The notes under the pieces: generated by a model
The model's database searches: none
What the model was told of the DNA's origin: nothing
Seen by the model: the letters and a program-made list of their open reading frames with translations, nothing else
Position numbers and translations under genes: made by a program
Part shown: piece after piece, positions 45,872 through 60,800 of the stretch
How the letters are laid out: each line of letters starts with the position of its first letter
Position numbering within the stretch: position 1 is the first letter of the stretch
NCBI GenBank assembly: GCA_028554795.2
Contig: CM068825.1
Coordinates: 160,639,398 to 160,703,397 of the forward strand
DNA length: 64,000 nucleotides
Origin: Sinohyriopsis cumingii
Taxonomy: Eukaryota > Mollusca > Bivalvia > Unionida > Unionidae
Reading direction: 5' to 3'

Positions 45872-48800
45872 ATGTACTGCTCAGATAAACCTAAAACTGA
45901 TAAAGTAGAGGGACTTTTGACAGAACCAAGCTCAGAGGGAGTTATATATGACAGGACGCATTGCAAATTCGAAAGTTATTCAGACAGATTTCGACTGGTG
46001 AAGGACAGGAATTTTTCACGGCAGTATGCTCACATTTATGCTGAAAGGCTTCTTTCAATGAGGCCCAAACTAGCCGAGGCAGCGAAACACAAATGGGGTA
46101 ATGGATAGTTTGAGATGGTGTTTTTAAGAGAGCAAGAAAGCGCGCAACTACGGTATTATAGTTCTATGTTAATCTTACAATGTAAGACTCCTACCTAGTC
46201 CTACAGTGTAAGACACAGCACATGTTGTTTTTGTTTTAGTGTTATGTCTTACTTCCCAAATAACGGCCTATAGCGTGTTCCGATTTCGGTTGACGTTGGA
46301 ATGAGTTGTCAAAGTTTCGGTATGCGGAGTACTCGCCCCATGGAGAACTCGCCTTGGATCAAAATGTCTTGATAGTGTTTTACAACCTTTAATGAAATCT
46401 CTTTCTTCATACATTAAAGATACATCTACTTTCATTAAAAAGTTGAAGTCTATTCCACAGCTATCTGATAATTTCAATCCTGGTATCATTAGATGTGACA
46501 TCACTATATACCAACATTCTGCAGGCAGATGGTATTGAAGTGTGTAAATATTTTCTTGATAACAATCCTAATAATAGCACACTGTCTAGTGAAGACATCT
46601 GTAAAATAATAAAACTTAACTTGGAAAATAATTATTTTCAATTTAATAATACGAATTACATGCAAATAATGGGTATGTCAGTGGGTATTAATATGGCTCC
46701 TTCATACTCTTATCTCTTTTGTTCAGATTTTTAGATGACATATTTATGATCTGGAAGCATTCAACTGAAGAACTGAAAAAATGTATTGATTGTCTAAATG
46801 ATTTTCACCCGATTAAATTTACTTGTACTGCATCTAGTACGCATGTTTCATTTTTAGATGTAAACATAATAAAAAAAATATTGATAACACTATCTCTGCA
46901 AATATTCATATCAACGAAACTAATATCCACTAATATGTGCATGTGATCATGGTGTTTTTATATATAAAATAAAATAATGTAATCTTGTTTATTTTGTATC
47001 AGTAATTTAGTAGTGAAATATTTTTTAAACTTCTTGTTCAACTTGAAATAGTTTGTTATTATTGAGAAATAATAAAATTATGAACACTGATAAAAAAGAA
47101 GAAATTAACTAAATGATGGGCATAGTACAAGTGATCTTTCAGAAACCGTCCAAATTCTGCACATTAGCCATGATGATGAACTCTGTAGCGACCTCATTTC
47201 CTGAGTAGGCGTCAGTGATGCTTTTTATTGAGTTCAAGTATCATTCGTCAGTGGTTAGCAAATCTCAATGAACAATCAGATTAAATTGTTCAGTTAGAGA
47301 GATGATACTATAACCCTTTGGTTTATTGACGGTCAACACCAATTCAGTCGATTTCGGGTTATAGAGGTCCATGCCATAAAGTCATCTCAGGATGACTTAG
47401 GTTATTAGGTTGGAACCCTTACATATGTAAAACTGCAGACATCACATCATGCTTACATCCTCTCTATTTTTCCAAATAAAATGCATATAATGATTTGAAG
47501 AGCAGAGCAAAAGGGACAGATAACACTTCTTTTTTGTCAAGTACAGAAGCGGATTTGATCAAATGGAAAAGTTGAAAAATTGCAAATTTGATAGATTTAG
47601 AAAGTTATTAAGGTGAAGAAAAACAACAATAAATAAAGCCTTAACAACCATGTGGCGACATCTCAGAATTACGATATATGATCCTTGGGGCGACTTCTCC
47701 AGGCGAAGTGGGGCGACTTTTCCGACCACCATGAGGCGACTTCTCCTGACACCTGGGATGAGTTCTCCCAGGGCAAGTTCTCCATGAGGCGAGTTCTCCA
47801 CTATTCCAAAGTTTCAGGAATATCTCGCGCTTGGCAGCCTATATCGACACTCTTCCACTAATTTATGTGTAATTAATACACTTACTGTGCTGTCTTTATC
47901 CTGGTGGAATGAAAACGTGACACTAGCAAATGGATGCATTTTCATGTTCCGTACATTTGGATGAAGCTGTACCAATTAATCGGCCATACTCATAATCAGG
48001 CTGATTATTGGAACAAACGGTATAACTGGTATCGGCAGAAATAATTGGTACTGATGTAAACAAATTTCCAAATTATAAATTCAGTCATAACATTCATCTT
48101 GACATGGCTTGAATTTTAGATCAGAATTAAATAGTGGAAATTAAGGAATCAAAATTTGATTTGGGGGTTAATTGAAAGACAATATATTCTTAAAAGTGAA
48201 TGCTTTATAACACACTTGCTGTAAACGACTGCTGATTGTCTGCACACAACAAATTATCAATACCATTCATGCACTCATTTGAATCACAGCAGTCAACCAG
48301 CCAATGAGTCCTTGTGTGGCTGTTGAACTTCCAGCATACTCATTAGCAGATAGCTAGGCAGATTAGATAGCTAGCAATATTTCCAACTACTACAAAACTA
48401 TGACTCACTATAGTTAATCTGTTCTTTAGCCAGTCCTGCAATGCTGCTAATCAACGAATAGCAGTCGCACGCTGAAGCAGCAGAACGCTGACATACAAAT
48501 ATTATGCAGCATTGATATTGGTATGCCAGTGCCAGCAGTGTTACCCGAGCTGCTTCAGCGCATGACTTGCAGCGTGGTTAGTGCATCCAACCAGCCATGT
48601 GGATAACTTAGTTGTAACTTGCTTGATTTATAACATTATTTCAAGAGCGTGAATCCTTTGGATTATTAATATTGACTAGCGCTTGTACACTATTAAATAT
48701 ACTACCAAGCCTATGCATAATGTCGAACTTGAAACACTAAAGTTTAGTCTGGAATTACTTCAAAGTAAATGCAGTCAACGAGTCCAAAGCAAATTGCACA

Positions 48801-51800
48801 CTTTACAAAGCATGCATTTCCAGAGGTGGAAAGGATTCTGAAAAACTATGCGACATCAAATCTTGTCCAATACTTGCACTGCAGGCACATCATCGAACAT
48901 GGCCTGTTTCTGGCAGATAAAAAAGAAAAGCATGCTGAGCAGGTAACCTTGTATTCAGAATATTGATGCCATGCTGGACCGGAAGCAGCCATTTGCATCA
49001 GACAACCCAAGAACTATTAGTTGGCACCAAACTATTGCAGAGTTCATGGGAGTAGATGTGCAACCATTTTCCATTGTCGAAGACATAGGATTTCAGTGTC
49101 TGATGGCCAAAACAGGACTGCACTATAAATTCCAAGTTGGAAGTACTTTTCCACAGCTTTGATACCTGGCATGCATGTGATACAAAGCAAGGTGCATGGT
49201 TTAGTTTCTGCCCTGTCTGACCTTAGTTTGACCTCTGATGCATGGTCAGACCCGTCCTTTGGCATAGCCTTGTCGAGCCTTAAGGCACACTGGTTGACTG
49301 AAGACTTTCATTGGAAACAGGTGATTTTAGCAGCAACGTCTCTTGATGAATCACACACAGGAGAATATTTGGCGAGCGAACTGGACAAGTTATACGAGGA
49401 ATACAACATTCCCAAAACATGGTTAAAGCAGTGCGTCTGGCTGAACTCGACAGCATCAGCCATTTTGCGCACATTGTAGCTTGTTGTATGTGATGACATT
49501 CTGTTGCAATGTGCTGTCAAAGATGTTTTGGTGATCCCGTGAGCCATAGTAAGCATGTTCTGGCACTCCAACCTGGCACAACAGCAGCTTGAAGAGCAGC
49601 AGAAAAAATTTGGTGTTGCCCATAAGAAACTTGTCCAGGATATCCAGATATGCTGAAATTCTACATGCAATATGTTGGTTTCGTTATGTGAACAAAAACT
49701 AGTCTCAAGGGCTTACGTTACTCTCTATGACCTGCCTAGCCTTACAGCCCAACAGTGGGTTTTAATTAACAATATTGTGGACATGTTAGGCCCATTCGCG
49801 GACATTATCAAGGAAGTAAGCGATAGCCAAACATCAGTATCCATCATTCTTCCTATGCTGAAAATGCTCTGAATGTTGCTGGCTCGAGGGCATGAAGGGA
49901 GTAAAGATATTCAGACAAAGCGTTGTGATATGTTGACATCACTGAACACATGCTTTGCTGACGTTGCCAGCAACAAGAGGCTTGTCTTGGCCACCATCTT
50001 AGATCCACGATTCAAACATCGCTTATTCAGCGAAGAATTACTTGTGACCAGGTCCAAAGAATGGCTTAGAGAAGAATGCATCGTAGTTGCATCAATTGAC
50101 ATGCAGGAGAAACCCCAAACCAAAGAAAGAAAAACTGAAACAAACGCCACTGGACCATCAACATCACATACCTGGGATTTGTTTTCTGTGGACTGTGATG
50201 AACCTGTCTGTACCGTCAACGAATCAACCCACGTGGATGACATCATTAACATGATGCTTGAATTGTATCTGGCCAGCCCTCTGTTTCCACAAGAAGAAGA
50301 CATGTACGGCTGGTAGAATGCTCACAGGTTTCAGTTCCTCTACTTGGCCAAATTTGCTAGATGCTATTTGTCAGCACCATTTTTAAGCATTCCAAGCGAG
50401 CAGCTGTTTAGTGCCGCAGGCCAGATTTTTTTGGATCGATGTATATCATTACTTGGCTAGAAGGGAGAAATGTTACTGTTGCTTAAATACAACCTACCCC
50501 AACTAGCCTTTCAGTATTAGCTACAGCCAGCATACAGTGACGTCTAACTTTAGTCTTAAAGCATCCGTATTAAAAATTTTAATTATTATTGGGCTATTGT
50601 TAATAACATTTTTTAGTCATTTATTGAAATCTAGTAATGGCGACCTGCATCACTGAATGTAAGTTAAAAGACTAGCTAGTACATTTTCATTCATTTATAT
50701 CTTTATTTTGCAAACCATAAGTTTTATCAATGTTAGTTTTAAAGTTTTTCAAGTTTTGTGCTTGTGCGATCGTTGTTTTCTATAAACAGCAATGTACTTA
50801 TCCGGTTTCTATTTGGTGTTGTATAGAAGTTCAAATTCACTTGCTGCATAAACAACTGTGTTATAACTCACATGGCAAAATGCCTGCTTGCATAACAATA
50901 ATAGGCTTATGCTTCTCAACCAGTCATTGTTATAAAACAAATAATGAAATAATTGGTCTCATTGGTATCGGCAATTTTAATAATCTGCGGTATCGGCATA
51001 ATCATTACAGCTTTACTGAAAAGGCAAATAAAATTTGCAACACAGTGATATATGTTTTGTTATCATTTACCAATGTACATGCTCACAAATGTATTTGAAA
51101 TATGACTTGAAAGAAAAGAAAACAAATTAGAAAACTTGCTATGATGTTCATTGAATCTTTTGTTCATGAAGATGAATGAAATGCTCCTAATAGTATGTGA
51201 ATAAAATAAAGATAATTCAGTTTCTAGTATTTTGGTCCAAGATTTGATGTTTCAGTCACTGTTAGTTCAAAAGTTACAATAATTTTACCAAAATTGAACA
51301 ACAAAACACCTGGAACAATTCGTTTACTTCACATTCTAGAACATGTACTTCAGCGTGCAGTTTCTCATGAAAACTTGTCACAAATTAATCCTAGAAATCT
51401 TTCAAGAAGATAAAGGTAATTAATCAGTAAAAAATTTGACCAAATTAAGAAGTCCATATCATTAGTATGTCATTAATAACAATATTACTTTAATGGGTAA
51501 TAAAAATGTCCACATCACATTGTAGTACACTCCACAATGTGTTTAATATACAGGCATTATGAAAAATCATGAATTTGAGTATTTGATGAAATGTTAGAAA
51601 CTTTGTATATCAGTCAAATCCCTTTAGAAAACACAGCTAAAACGTATATATAAAAAATGGTAGTACTTGTTTGATCTATATCTCATTGTCAACAAACGCT
51701 TTTCCCGAAACAGTTTACTCTGATAGTTATTATCCTAGTAGCACGTCGATGTATATTTGCTTTTATATGCTTCATGTATATGTACTTAAAATGGCCTAGA

Positions 51801-54800
51801 TTTGGTCAGTCAGAGACAACTACCATGATGCTGAGGCCACCAAGGTGATGAATCTATTCATAGGGAAATGAAAATATGTGAACAAATTAAAAAGTTGAAC
51901 ATTCTTGTAAGAAGTCCCACCTTCATTTAACTAACGGACAGATGTCTATTGTTTTAAAATATTGGAACTTTAATTTGGGGTTTTACACCGCCATTGGTAG
52001 CGATCATAAGCTTAAACATTTTGTTGCAAACAGGAAACTTTCATGGCACAATAAATATGTTAAAATCACCATGAAAAATGAAACAATGCTTATATTAAAG
52101 TTTTTTTACTGACTTTCTTTGATCAAAGGTCTTTGGCTAGCTTTGATGAAGGTTCATGTGTTGTTCAAGGCACCGCTAAAGGTATTCTTTGACGGACCAA
52201 ACAAATGCCCATTTGTTACTGCTGTGGCAAAATAAAATAAATGTAAAACATTGACGGAGACAGCTTTTGTTTTCATTTGCTTAGTATATGTATGGAATGA
52301 TCAATGCTTCAAAGGTAATCAATTTTTTTTTTAGTTTCGGCAGAACTGTTTCTTCTGGTACATTTTTAAAAAAGGGAAAAAATTGCCATCATCTGGTAGA
52401 TTGTGATCATTCCTGTTCCCGATTTCAGAGGTGGTCAATTGTAGCTAGTCTGGTAGCATGACTATTTGGGTTATTTTACAGCAAAGAATACTAAGGCCAG
52501 ACATCAGCATAAACGGGTTATGATATAACAATGCTATGTTAGGGTGGTTTTTCAATAGGAACAAAGGATTTATGTAAGATTTCAGTGCAGTTTTATATCC
52601 AAGTTTGCGGCTTCCTGTCATGGTACCTTTGAATTTCTCAACTCCAAACCCAAGACTGTATATGCAGTTTTTAACAGCCCAAAATGTTGTCACGAAAAAG
52701 ATCGCCAGATAATATATTTTTTGGCCAGTAAGAAGAAAAAAATCACAATTTGCGACATTGGCAAAGCCCAGCGCGATTTCTGGATATGGGTGACTCAAGG
52801 GCATTTTTGGCTGAGTATCAGCTCTTTCGTTATGATTTATACCAGTGTGATATGGTTAGCCAACATTACAGAATACTCTTCCTGGATTGTATGAACACTT
52901 CATGTTTCTGTAAGGCCCACCAAAAACTGTGTTTCTGGTGGGTTAACTGCCCCTGTTTTTCATTGCACTTTTTTCCTCCATAGTAAAAAAGCAGTATTCC
53001 TGAAATTGATTTGTTCATATAATTCAGCCTGATCTGCCCAGTACTTGAAGTGCTTAGTACATTGTATATACTGATTATTATAATATATATATAATGTCTA
53101 TAAAAAAATAATAACAAAAAAATAACTGCCTGGCTACCCTAATTTTAAAACTGCTGCAACAGGAAACATTGTTTTGGACTTGATTTCAGGGATATTAACA
53201 GGCTGTCAGATTTAAGATTCTGTAATGCTTTCATTGTGGAAGGAGAGGCCAAAAAGTGAGAGGCTTTGATATAGTTCAAAGATCTGAGCATGGAACCAAT
53301 TTCTGCCATTTATAATTTAGGCTTAATTGGTAACTGTTTATTACATTGCTCTTTTGATTTCATTCTGAATTGCTGATGCTTCTATCAGATGTAACAAATT
53401 TTATTTTTTTGTCATTTTTTGTAACAATAAATATTAGCACACAGAATGAAATATTCCAACCAGCAGCTATCCACAAACGAATGCAAAATAGATGAACAAG
53501 ATTTTATTTAATAAAGTACAAAAATTAAAACTTCACATAAATCAGAAAGAATGTCATACATGATACAGTGATACTTACATATAGTATATGCATACATAAT
53601 TCAGGAATCTTTATTCTGTGAAACATGGTGGGTAATATAATACTGTATAGGCTTCCAAATTTGTCTTCAATTATTTCCCAGAGAAATAATTTAAACAATG
53701 CATTCCATTAATCATTAACATTTGATCATTTGCTACAAGTCAAACCTGTCTTAACAGTCACCTTTACTCAGAAGTCACCCACTGTATTCAGTGGCCAGTC
53801 TTATTCCCGACCCCCCCCCCCTTCCCGGCAGAGTTCCAAATGTGATGTATGTAAGGGTCACATGTCATCCACAGTCAGATGTCAGGTGTTTTCAAACCTA
53901 AGACTTATTTCCCCCAGCATTAAGTGGGCACTGAATCCTATCTACATTGACTGCACAGTCTATGCAAACGTAACTTTCTGCATCATGAAGATAAAATTAA
54001 ATAATGTGAATTGATGAGCAAACATTTCTCATCTCACCTGTACTCATAAATCCATTCATGTTGATAAACCACACAATTCAAAGGTGTCACTATGTCAAAT
54101 TAATTATGAGGCAGGTTTTATCATTAGGGTAGAGGATCAGAACAATTTATTTGCTGGATGGTGGGAAAAGTAGTCATGCTGTTGCAGCAGAGAGGCCCCG
54201 CTTGGCTGAGTGGTCTAAAGCGCTCTCCGTTACGGATCACTGCCATCTCACCTCTGTCTACGTGGGTTTGAGTCTCGGATTCGTCTAATGTGGGTATGTG
54301 AGAAAGCTTGCCAGTAGCTTCTTGTGGGTCAGTGGTTCTTTTTGGGGTTTTCCCGGGTTCTTCCTCCACCATTAATATTGGCCGCCATGTATAGCCCATC
54401 ATGTGCTGAAAAATGGCGTTAAACACTACAGCTACAACAACAACTGCTGCAGCAGAAAAGAAAGTCACCTTTTGTGCCAGTGTGACAGGTAGAATTCAAT
54501 TATCTTCATCAATTTGCCTGTGAAATTAATGCTATCTTTGAAGATTAAAGTTTGTGTGACAGATAGAATTCAATATCTTTATTTGCATGTGAGATAAAGC
54601 TATCTCTGTAGAAAACATTCAGTTGAGAAGAGATGTGAGTTGCACTGCTTTTCATTGAGTCAAGGGTCATTCAATATTTTATAAACTGGTCTGCAAAGTC
54701 AGGCAATGTTTTGGTTCATGGGTCACAAAGAATAGCCATTCCATACTACTACGAATGTAATGACTAAGTCTTGGGACACTATAAGTTTTGGGACTTATAT

Positions 54801-57800
54801 TCAAAAGTAACTTTTTATGACTTATAAATGTAGGGAAACAAATGTATTGCAATTTTTTCATGTACTTTAAGTCTTTGGACACCTTCAACATTTTTTTAAT
54901 ACTAATTAATCATAATATTTTTCTCGATAGTGAAGACATATTAAAAAAAAGTAAAAATGACCCTGGTTGTCAAGGGACTATTGTCAGTAATTATTACATT
55001 AGAATGTTTTAAATTGATATAATTTGTTTGAAACATCAATAAATATATTTAATTTTCCTGTTTCCATAATATTTCCTTCCAATTCAGATGTGTAATTTGA
55101 TTGATGACAAGCATCCTGTAAGCAATTAGAACAGTAACCTATCCTTTTATCTTTAAGTTCAGGGCCCCAAGTGGCCAAGTGGTCTAAAGCGCTCTCCGTT
55201 ACGTATCACTGCCATCTCACCTGTGTCTGCGTAGGTTCGAGTCTTGGATTTGGCTAATGTGGGTATGTGAGAAAGCTTGCCAGTAGCTTCTCGTGGGTCG
55301 GTGGTTCTTTCCGGGGTTTTCCTGGGTTCTTCCTCCACCATTAATACTAGCCGCCATGTATAGCCTATTGTGTGCTGAAAAATGGCATTAAACCCTACAA
55401 CAACAACAATTCGGGGCCCCCGAGTGGCCGAGTGGTCTAAAGCGCTCACCGTTCTGGATCACTACCATCTCACCTCTGTCTGCGTGGGTTCGAGTCCAAG
55501 GCTTGGCTAGCATGGGTACGTGGGAAAGCCTGCCAGTAGCTTCTCATGGGTCTGTGGTTCTTCACTGGGTTTTCCAGGGTTCTTCCTCCACCAGTTATAC
55601 TGGCCGCCATGTATAGCCTATCTTGTGCTGATAAATGGCGTTAAACCCTAGAACAACAACAACAATAACAATTATCTTTAAGTTCATTATTGTTTGTTTA
55701 AGCATTATCACATAATAATATTGTATCAATGCACCAGTGGTCATGTTCTTATTTTGCCTTGAAAATGTAAATACCTAACTCATTAAAAATGTGCTTCCAT
55801 TATGACAAGAGCAAATAACAATAGTGTTTTGTTCAGTGGTCAAATTTAGTGAGCAATAATAATAATAATAACAATAATGCTATTTGATCAGAAACACATT
55901 TTAAAAGGTAAACTGTTGTACAGAGATAACCTTTGTAAAATGGACAATTATACCTTTTCTCATGAGCGGTTGTTGTTGACCGATTTGACTGTACTGTATA
56001 AAGTAGCTGTTCAGACCTTTATGTCCATCATTGTATATTAAAGCCTGATATGGTCCATTCGCTTGTGACAGCTTACTTACAGTTTTCATTTTACTTGCAG
56101 GAAAAGATGTGAAGATTAGAAAATTGCATGAATTAGAGAGTGATATGAAGTGTGTACTTATTGGCACACTTTTCAAACACATGGAACTGCAGCCCAGCAT
56201 TCTGAAAGAAATCAGTGATGAGGTAAAAGGCTGAATCATTACCTATAAGTTGAGGTCATTTGTGCAGTTTGCGTTCTTGTGTAGTTCATTTTTATTCTTT
56301 GAAGTTCTTTGCAGAGTAAAAATTAATTTGTACACATACAATTAATATTTCAGTAGGAATAATACATTATCAACTGTTATTGTGATACTATATCTTTTCA
56401 TGGCATTAGTTCCCAGTCCAAGAAGATTATTTCCAATCAGTAGTATGCTTGGTCGTGTATAACATAACTTGTGCTGAAAAAATGGCGATAAACCCTACAA
56501 CAACTACAACTCACCAACTCACTTGTAACACGGGGTCAGGTCTGGATCCTACTCTTTCTTTACTGGAAAATACCCCAGAATTGGCCCCAATTTGTCCAAC
56601 ATGAAGAAAATTGCAATCAATATTGGTAAATGATGTTTTAATAGATTGCTAGTTTTATTATAAGAAATGAAGGTTAGTACCCAAATTTTTTAATCAACAT
56701 CATGAAATTCTCAACTTTTAATAAAAAGTCGTATGTTTTGTTCAATTTTCTTTCCAAACAATATTCACAGTCATTGTTAAAATAAAACAATATTCAATGA
56801 AATTTTTATCAATGGAAATGTCACAGGTGCCTTCAGGTAGCAACAGTTTAAAAAATAAACACCAATTTAATAAGTTTTGTCAAGTGAAATTTGTGTTTTA
56901 ATTCTATCATTAAGTGTCTCATAATAAATTCAATATGCCCTCTTGTATCCAAACATGAAAAATGTAATTTTACTGTCAAGGGGATGACCACTGGTGTTTA
57001 TGTGGAAAGCTAATTAAGTCAAAGCAGACCTGCTTTGTATTATGACATTAATTATGTCTTTTGTATCAAATCAAATAAAGGGGGTGGAATCAAAGAAAAG
57101 AAACAGATTACCTTTGAAGCACCGATTGTTATGAAATTGTACTCAGCTAAATGAAGAGAAAAAAATCAGTCTCAATCATGCAGTACAATTATTTGATGTT
57201 GCCGCTGCAATAAGATACGGGCATTTGTTTGGTTCTCCAAAGCTGTCCTTAGCGGTGACTTCAGTAATACATGCACCCTTCATCAAAGAAAGCCAACTTC
57301 AATCTTTCAATAAAAACAAAGAAGTTTTCATCAAAGGAAGTTAGTGCCGAACTTAAATGAAAGTGATGGAATCTGATGGATTTTTGCATTTTCCAAAGTG
57401 ACTGGAACACGCTAACTCTGCTGTGAAAGTTTTCTTTCTGTAGTGAAAGAGTTTATGCTTACAAACGCTACCAACGCAAACTTTTACCGACTTGGGACAT
57501 ACTGAAAAGTAAATGTGCTTTGTCATTCGTTATGTGATTGTGCTATGTTTTTACACTGAATTCAGACCAACATGACCTGTGACAAAATTATTGAATATTT
57601 TAAATCTGTGTGTGCATATTTCGATGGGATCACTTGTCTTGTGGAGTCAGTATATATGATGAGATTCGTGGATGAGTACATGTTGTTGATACTATTCATG
57701 CTATACATTAGACATGTATATATAAACAGTATTCTCATACATGTACCAATTTGTGGTTCTCTAAATAAAGTAAACAATTTTATATGTCTTCACAGTTTTC

Positions 57801-60800
57801 ACTGCAGGTGTATTTCTCATTAATATGCATCGATTTAAGATGGTAACTATGTCGATGAAGCACGTATTTTACCGCCTGCATTTATTACCTGCACCCCCTC
57901 CCAGCAATTTTCTTTGGGTACATGAATAATTTTCTTCAGCTAACTGACCTGGTTGCTTATAACACAGTTTGGTCTATAACATGGTATGGTACTATGGCTC
58001 CCAACTGCCGTGTCACACTGTATTAGTATTTTACTAATAGACTAATAAAAAAATTCCATTTTTAATATTGATGGTTGTTTAATGAAATAAATATCCTTGA
58101 CTTCTTAAATAAAGGTTTCTTGCTTTGTGAATCAATAGTAGTAAAAAGCGGTTTTCATTTACACGTGATGCTTGTTGAAATGTGTTGTAATGTTGTTAAC
58201 AATCTTTCAAGGTTGGGTATCGTGAAAATAAAGTTAATTTACACAGAAAAATGAATGACTTTATTAGAAAATATTGACAATTAGTTCAAATGCAATTATA
58301 AATTGAGTATTCACACAATGAACAGCAGGTTCCACCCCCACCCACCATTTTCTCTTTGTCCTAAGGGGATGTTATCCCCTTATTAATTTTGTTTTGAGGT
58401 TCTTTGGTAACTCGCACCCCCATTTATAATGCGTTCTGTGTTTGTGGACCCATTTTGAATGGGTTTTCAATAGAGAGGTGAACAGTTGGTACTTGATTTA
58501 TGCAAAATGAATTTATGTGCTTTCATTTTAATGCCATTTGTAATTGAGAAATAAAATTCAGTTTGCATCACTGTTCATTTTTACACTATCGCTGGTGCCA
58601 TGGTCTGTGACTTGACCGCAGCTCACCAGTGTGCATTTGCATTGAAATTGCCCAGTATATACATTCAGGGCTGAGCAAATCCCATAGCCCGATGTCCCGG
58701 ACTAGTCATTTTTGAAGTCGGGCAAGAAAAATTTTCCAAGTCTCTAGTCCGGGACAAGTGCTTTTTAAAAAAGTCGGGCTAGTCCTTGTCATGCTTTAAT
58801 CACTATATCTACCTTTATTTGGCCAATCATTCCCTCTGGGCGTACTGAATTCTTGATTCTACCCCTCTTCGTGTATACATTTACATCCTGTTACGGCTTG
58901 ACTGCATATTGGGCTAAGTGACCAAATTATCGGCAAATCAAAACACGTCAAACAGAAAGCCAGTATAATCAATTAGCAGTGATGTAAGCGGTTTTGTTGC
59001 AATGAGTTTACTCAATCTAGATCATAACGAGCGGCTCACTATGATTTTAATCCAGCGAGTCAGTGTAATTAAATTAATGAAAGGTACTTTACCGACATCA
59101 GTGTTGGTTTCCTTTATGAACTGATTAAACGACAGTAATGATTCTTTAATTTATAATTGATTATACAGATGATTAACTTCCATGTGCGATATTGTGTTTG
59201 AAGCGAAACAATTACGCTAATAAATGGGCTGTTTCAGTTCGTATTTAAAAGAGAAAATTGATGTCATGATCACTTTAGAAGTAGTTGTCAAGCAAGCTGA
59301 TAGTTACTCTGGGGATAAAATGAGTTTGCTAAATTATTTTCGCAAGGAAGTTAATAACGGCGATTCGGAGAAGGTAAATTTGTTTGAAAATGGAGGGATA
59401 AAACGTACATGGACATATTTTCAAATCCATCAGCTAAAACATGTATACATGAACCTGAAGAAACCAAATGTATAACAACCAATGTTTTTGAAAAATTAAA
59501 TTCTTTTAAAAAATAATTATGTTGTATATTATTTTTTTTTTTTTTCAATGTATTAAGTACATATGTCTCATCAAATCTCGCCAAGTGATTACCATTTTGG
59601 GACCACTGAAAAGTAAGGTGGGACTAGTGAAGAGAAAGGTGGGACTAATGAATTTTCTGAAACCACTTGTCCTGGACTAGTGGTTGAAAAAAAATTTGCT
59701 CAGCCCTGACATTGTTTGAGTAAGTCCTAATTGAAGAACAACTTTTATCTGTAATTTGCTATTTCTGAACAAAAATTTTTTCTTACCTTTTTAGCATAGT
59801 TTAATTCCACAGCCTGTGTTGTCAAAGTATACAAGTGAAAATGATAAATTGATCTTGGAAGATGAACTTCAGAGGATAATTCTGGTTGGAGAACTCAAAG
59901 TTACAACTTCCATCACAGGTACAAAAATTATCATTCTTGATCCATGATTATTTGTCTCTTGTGCATTATCATGGCTGAGACATAAATATCATTTACTGGC
60001 AGCAGCAGAGTACCATAACCATTAGTTGAAATTATCATCAGGTCATTGATGCAGTGCAATGTATTTGTCACAGGACCCAAGTATTTGCCAGAACATCCAA
60101 AAGCAAATCCCTGTAATCTGCACAGTGCCATGCACAGCATGTGCTAGAATCTATTTATATTTGCAGACAGCTGTGATTTATGGATATCCAGGTAAGTTTT
60201 TTGAAATTGAATGACTCCTGACCAGAATGAAAATGGATGTAGCTCCTTTATTCTCAGTGAGAAACATTTCTTTCAGAAATACCTTGAAATCATGGGCAAA
60301 TAGATATTGAACTTAAGCTGTCACTCTGGCACTAAAGGTGACTTCCATTTTGGCTGCAATAGCACAGCTACCTTTCCCACCATCCAGCAAATGAATTGCT
60401 TTGACCCTCAACCCTAACGATAAAAAGTGCCTCAATTTCGAATTAGACATATTGACATCTTTGAGTTACACTGTCATTGTGACTGGGTTATTAGTACAAG
60501 TGAGATAAGAAAAGTTTTCACATAGATTCAAATGATATTCCTTTATAAAATAATACCTCCCTCATGAAGCAGAAAGTTCAGTTTGAATGTATTAAGTAAT
60601 AACTTTAGATACTAAGTATTTTTCATTTTCATTTGTTTTTTAGGTTTTTTTTAAATAATTTTTTTACTTCATTATATGCTAATGACAATGAAAAATTATA
60701 TTGTGGACTTGACTTTGTCGAAAATCAAGTACATTTTCTACTTGAATTCAAACACTGATATTTCATATTATTCTGTAAACAACTAATACATAGCTAATTA

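Larger units (their letters stand above)
46323..47803. mobile_element. Inverted-repeat-bounded unit holding a Penelope-type fragment
   Basis: 46323-46358 (GGAGTACTCGCCCCATGGAG then AACTCGCCTTGGA) is inverted and ~80% matched by 47769-47803 (GGCAAGTTCTCCATGAGGCG then AGTTCTCC). The right arm extends inward as a series of GGCGACTTCTCC-like repeats to 47650. CAAAGTTTC occurs in direct orientation just outside both arms (46310-46318, 47807-47815) and may be a target duplication. The superfamily is unknown. Confidence 0.45.

Noticed and set aside
54193-55671. tRNA genes
   Set aside because: Box A and box B are present but belong to SINE heads followed by a non-tRNA body, with target duplications.
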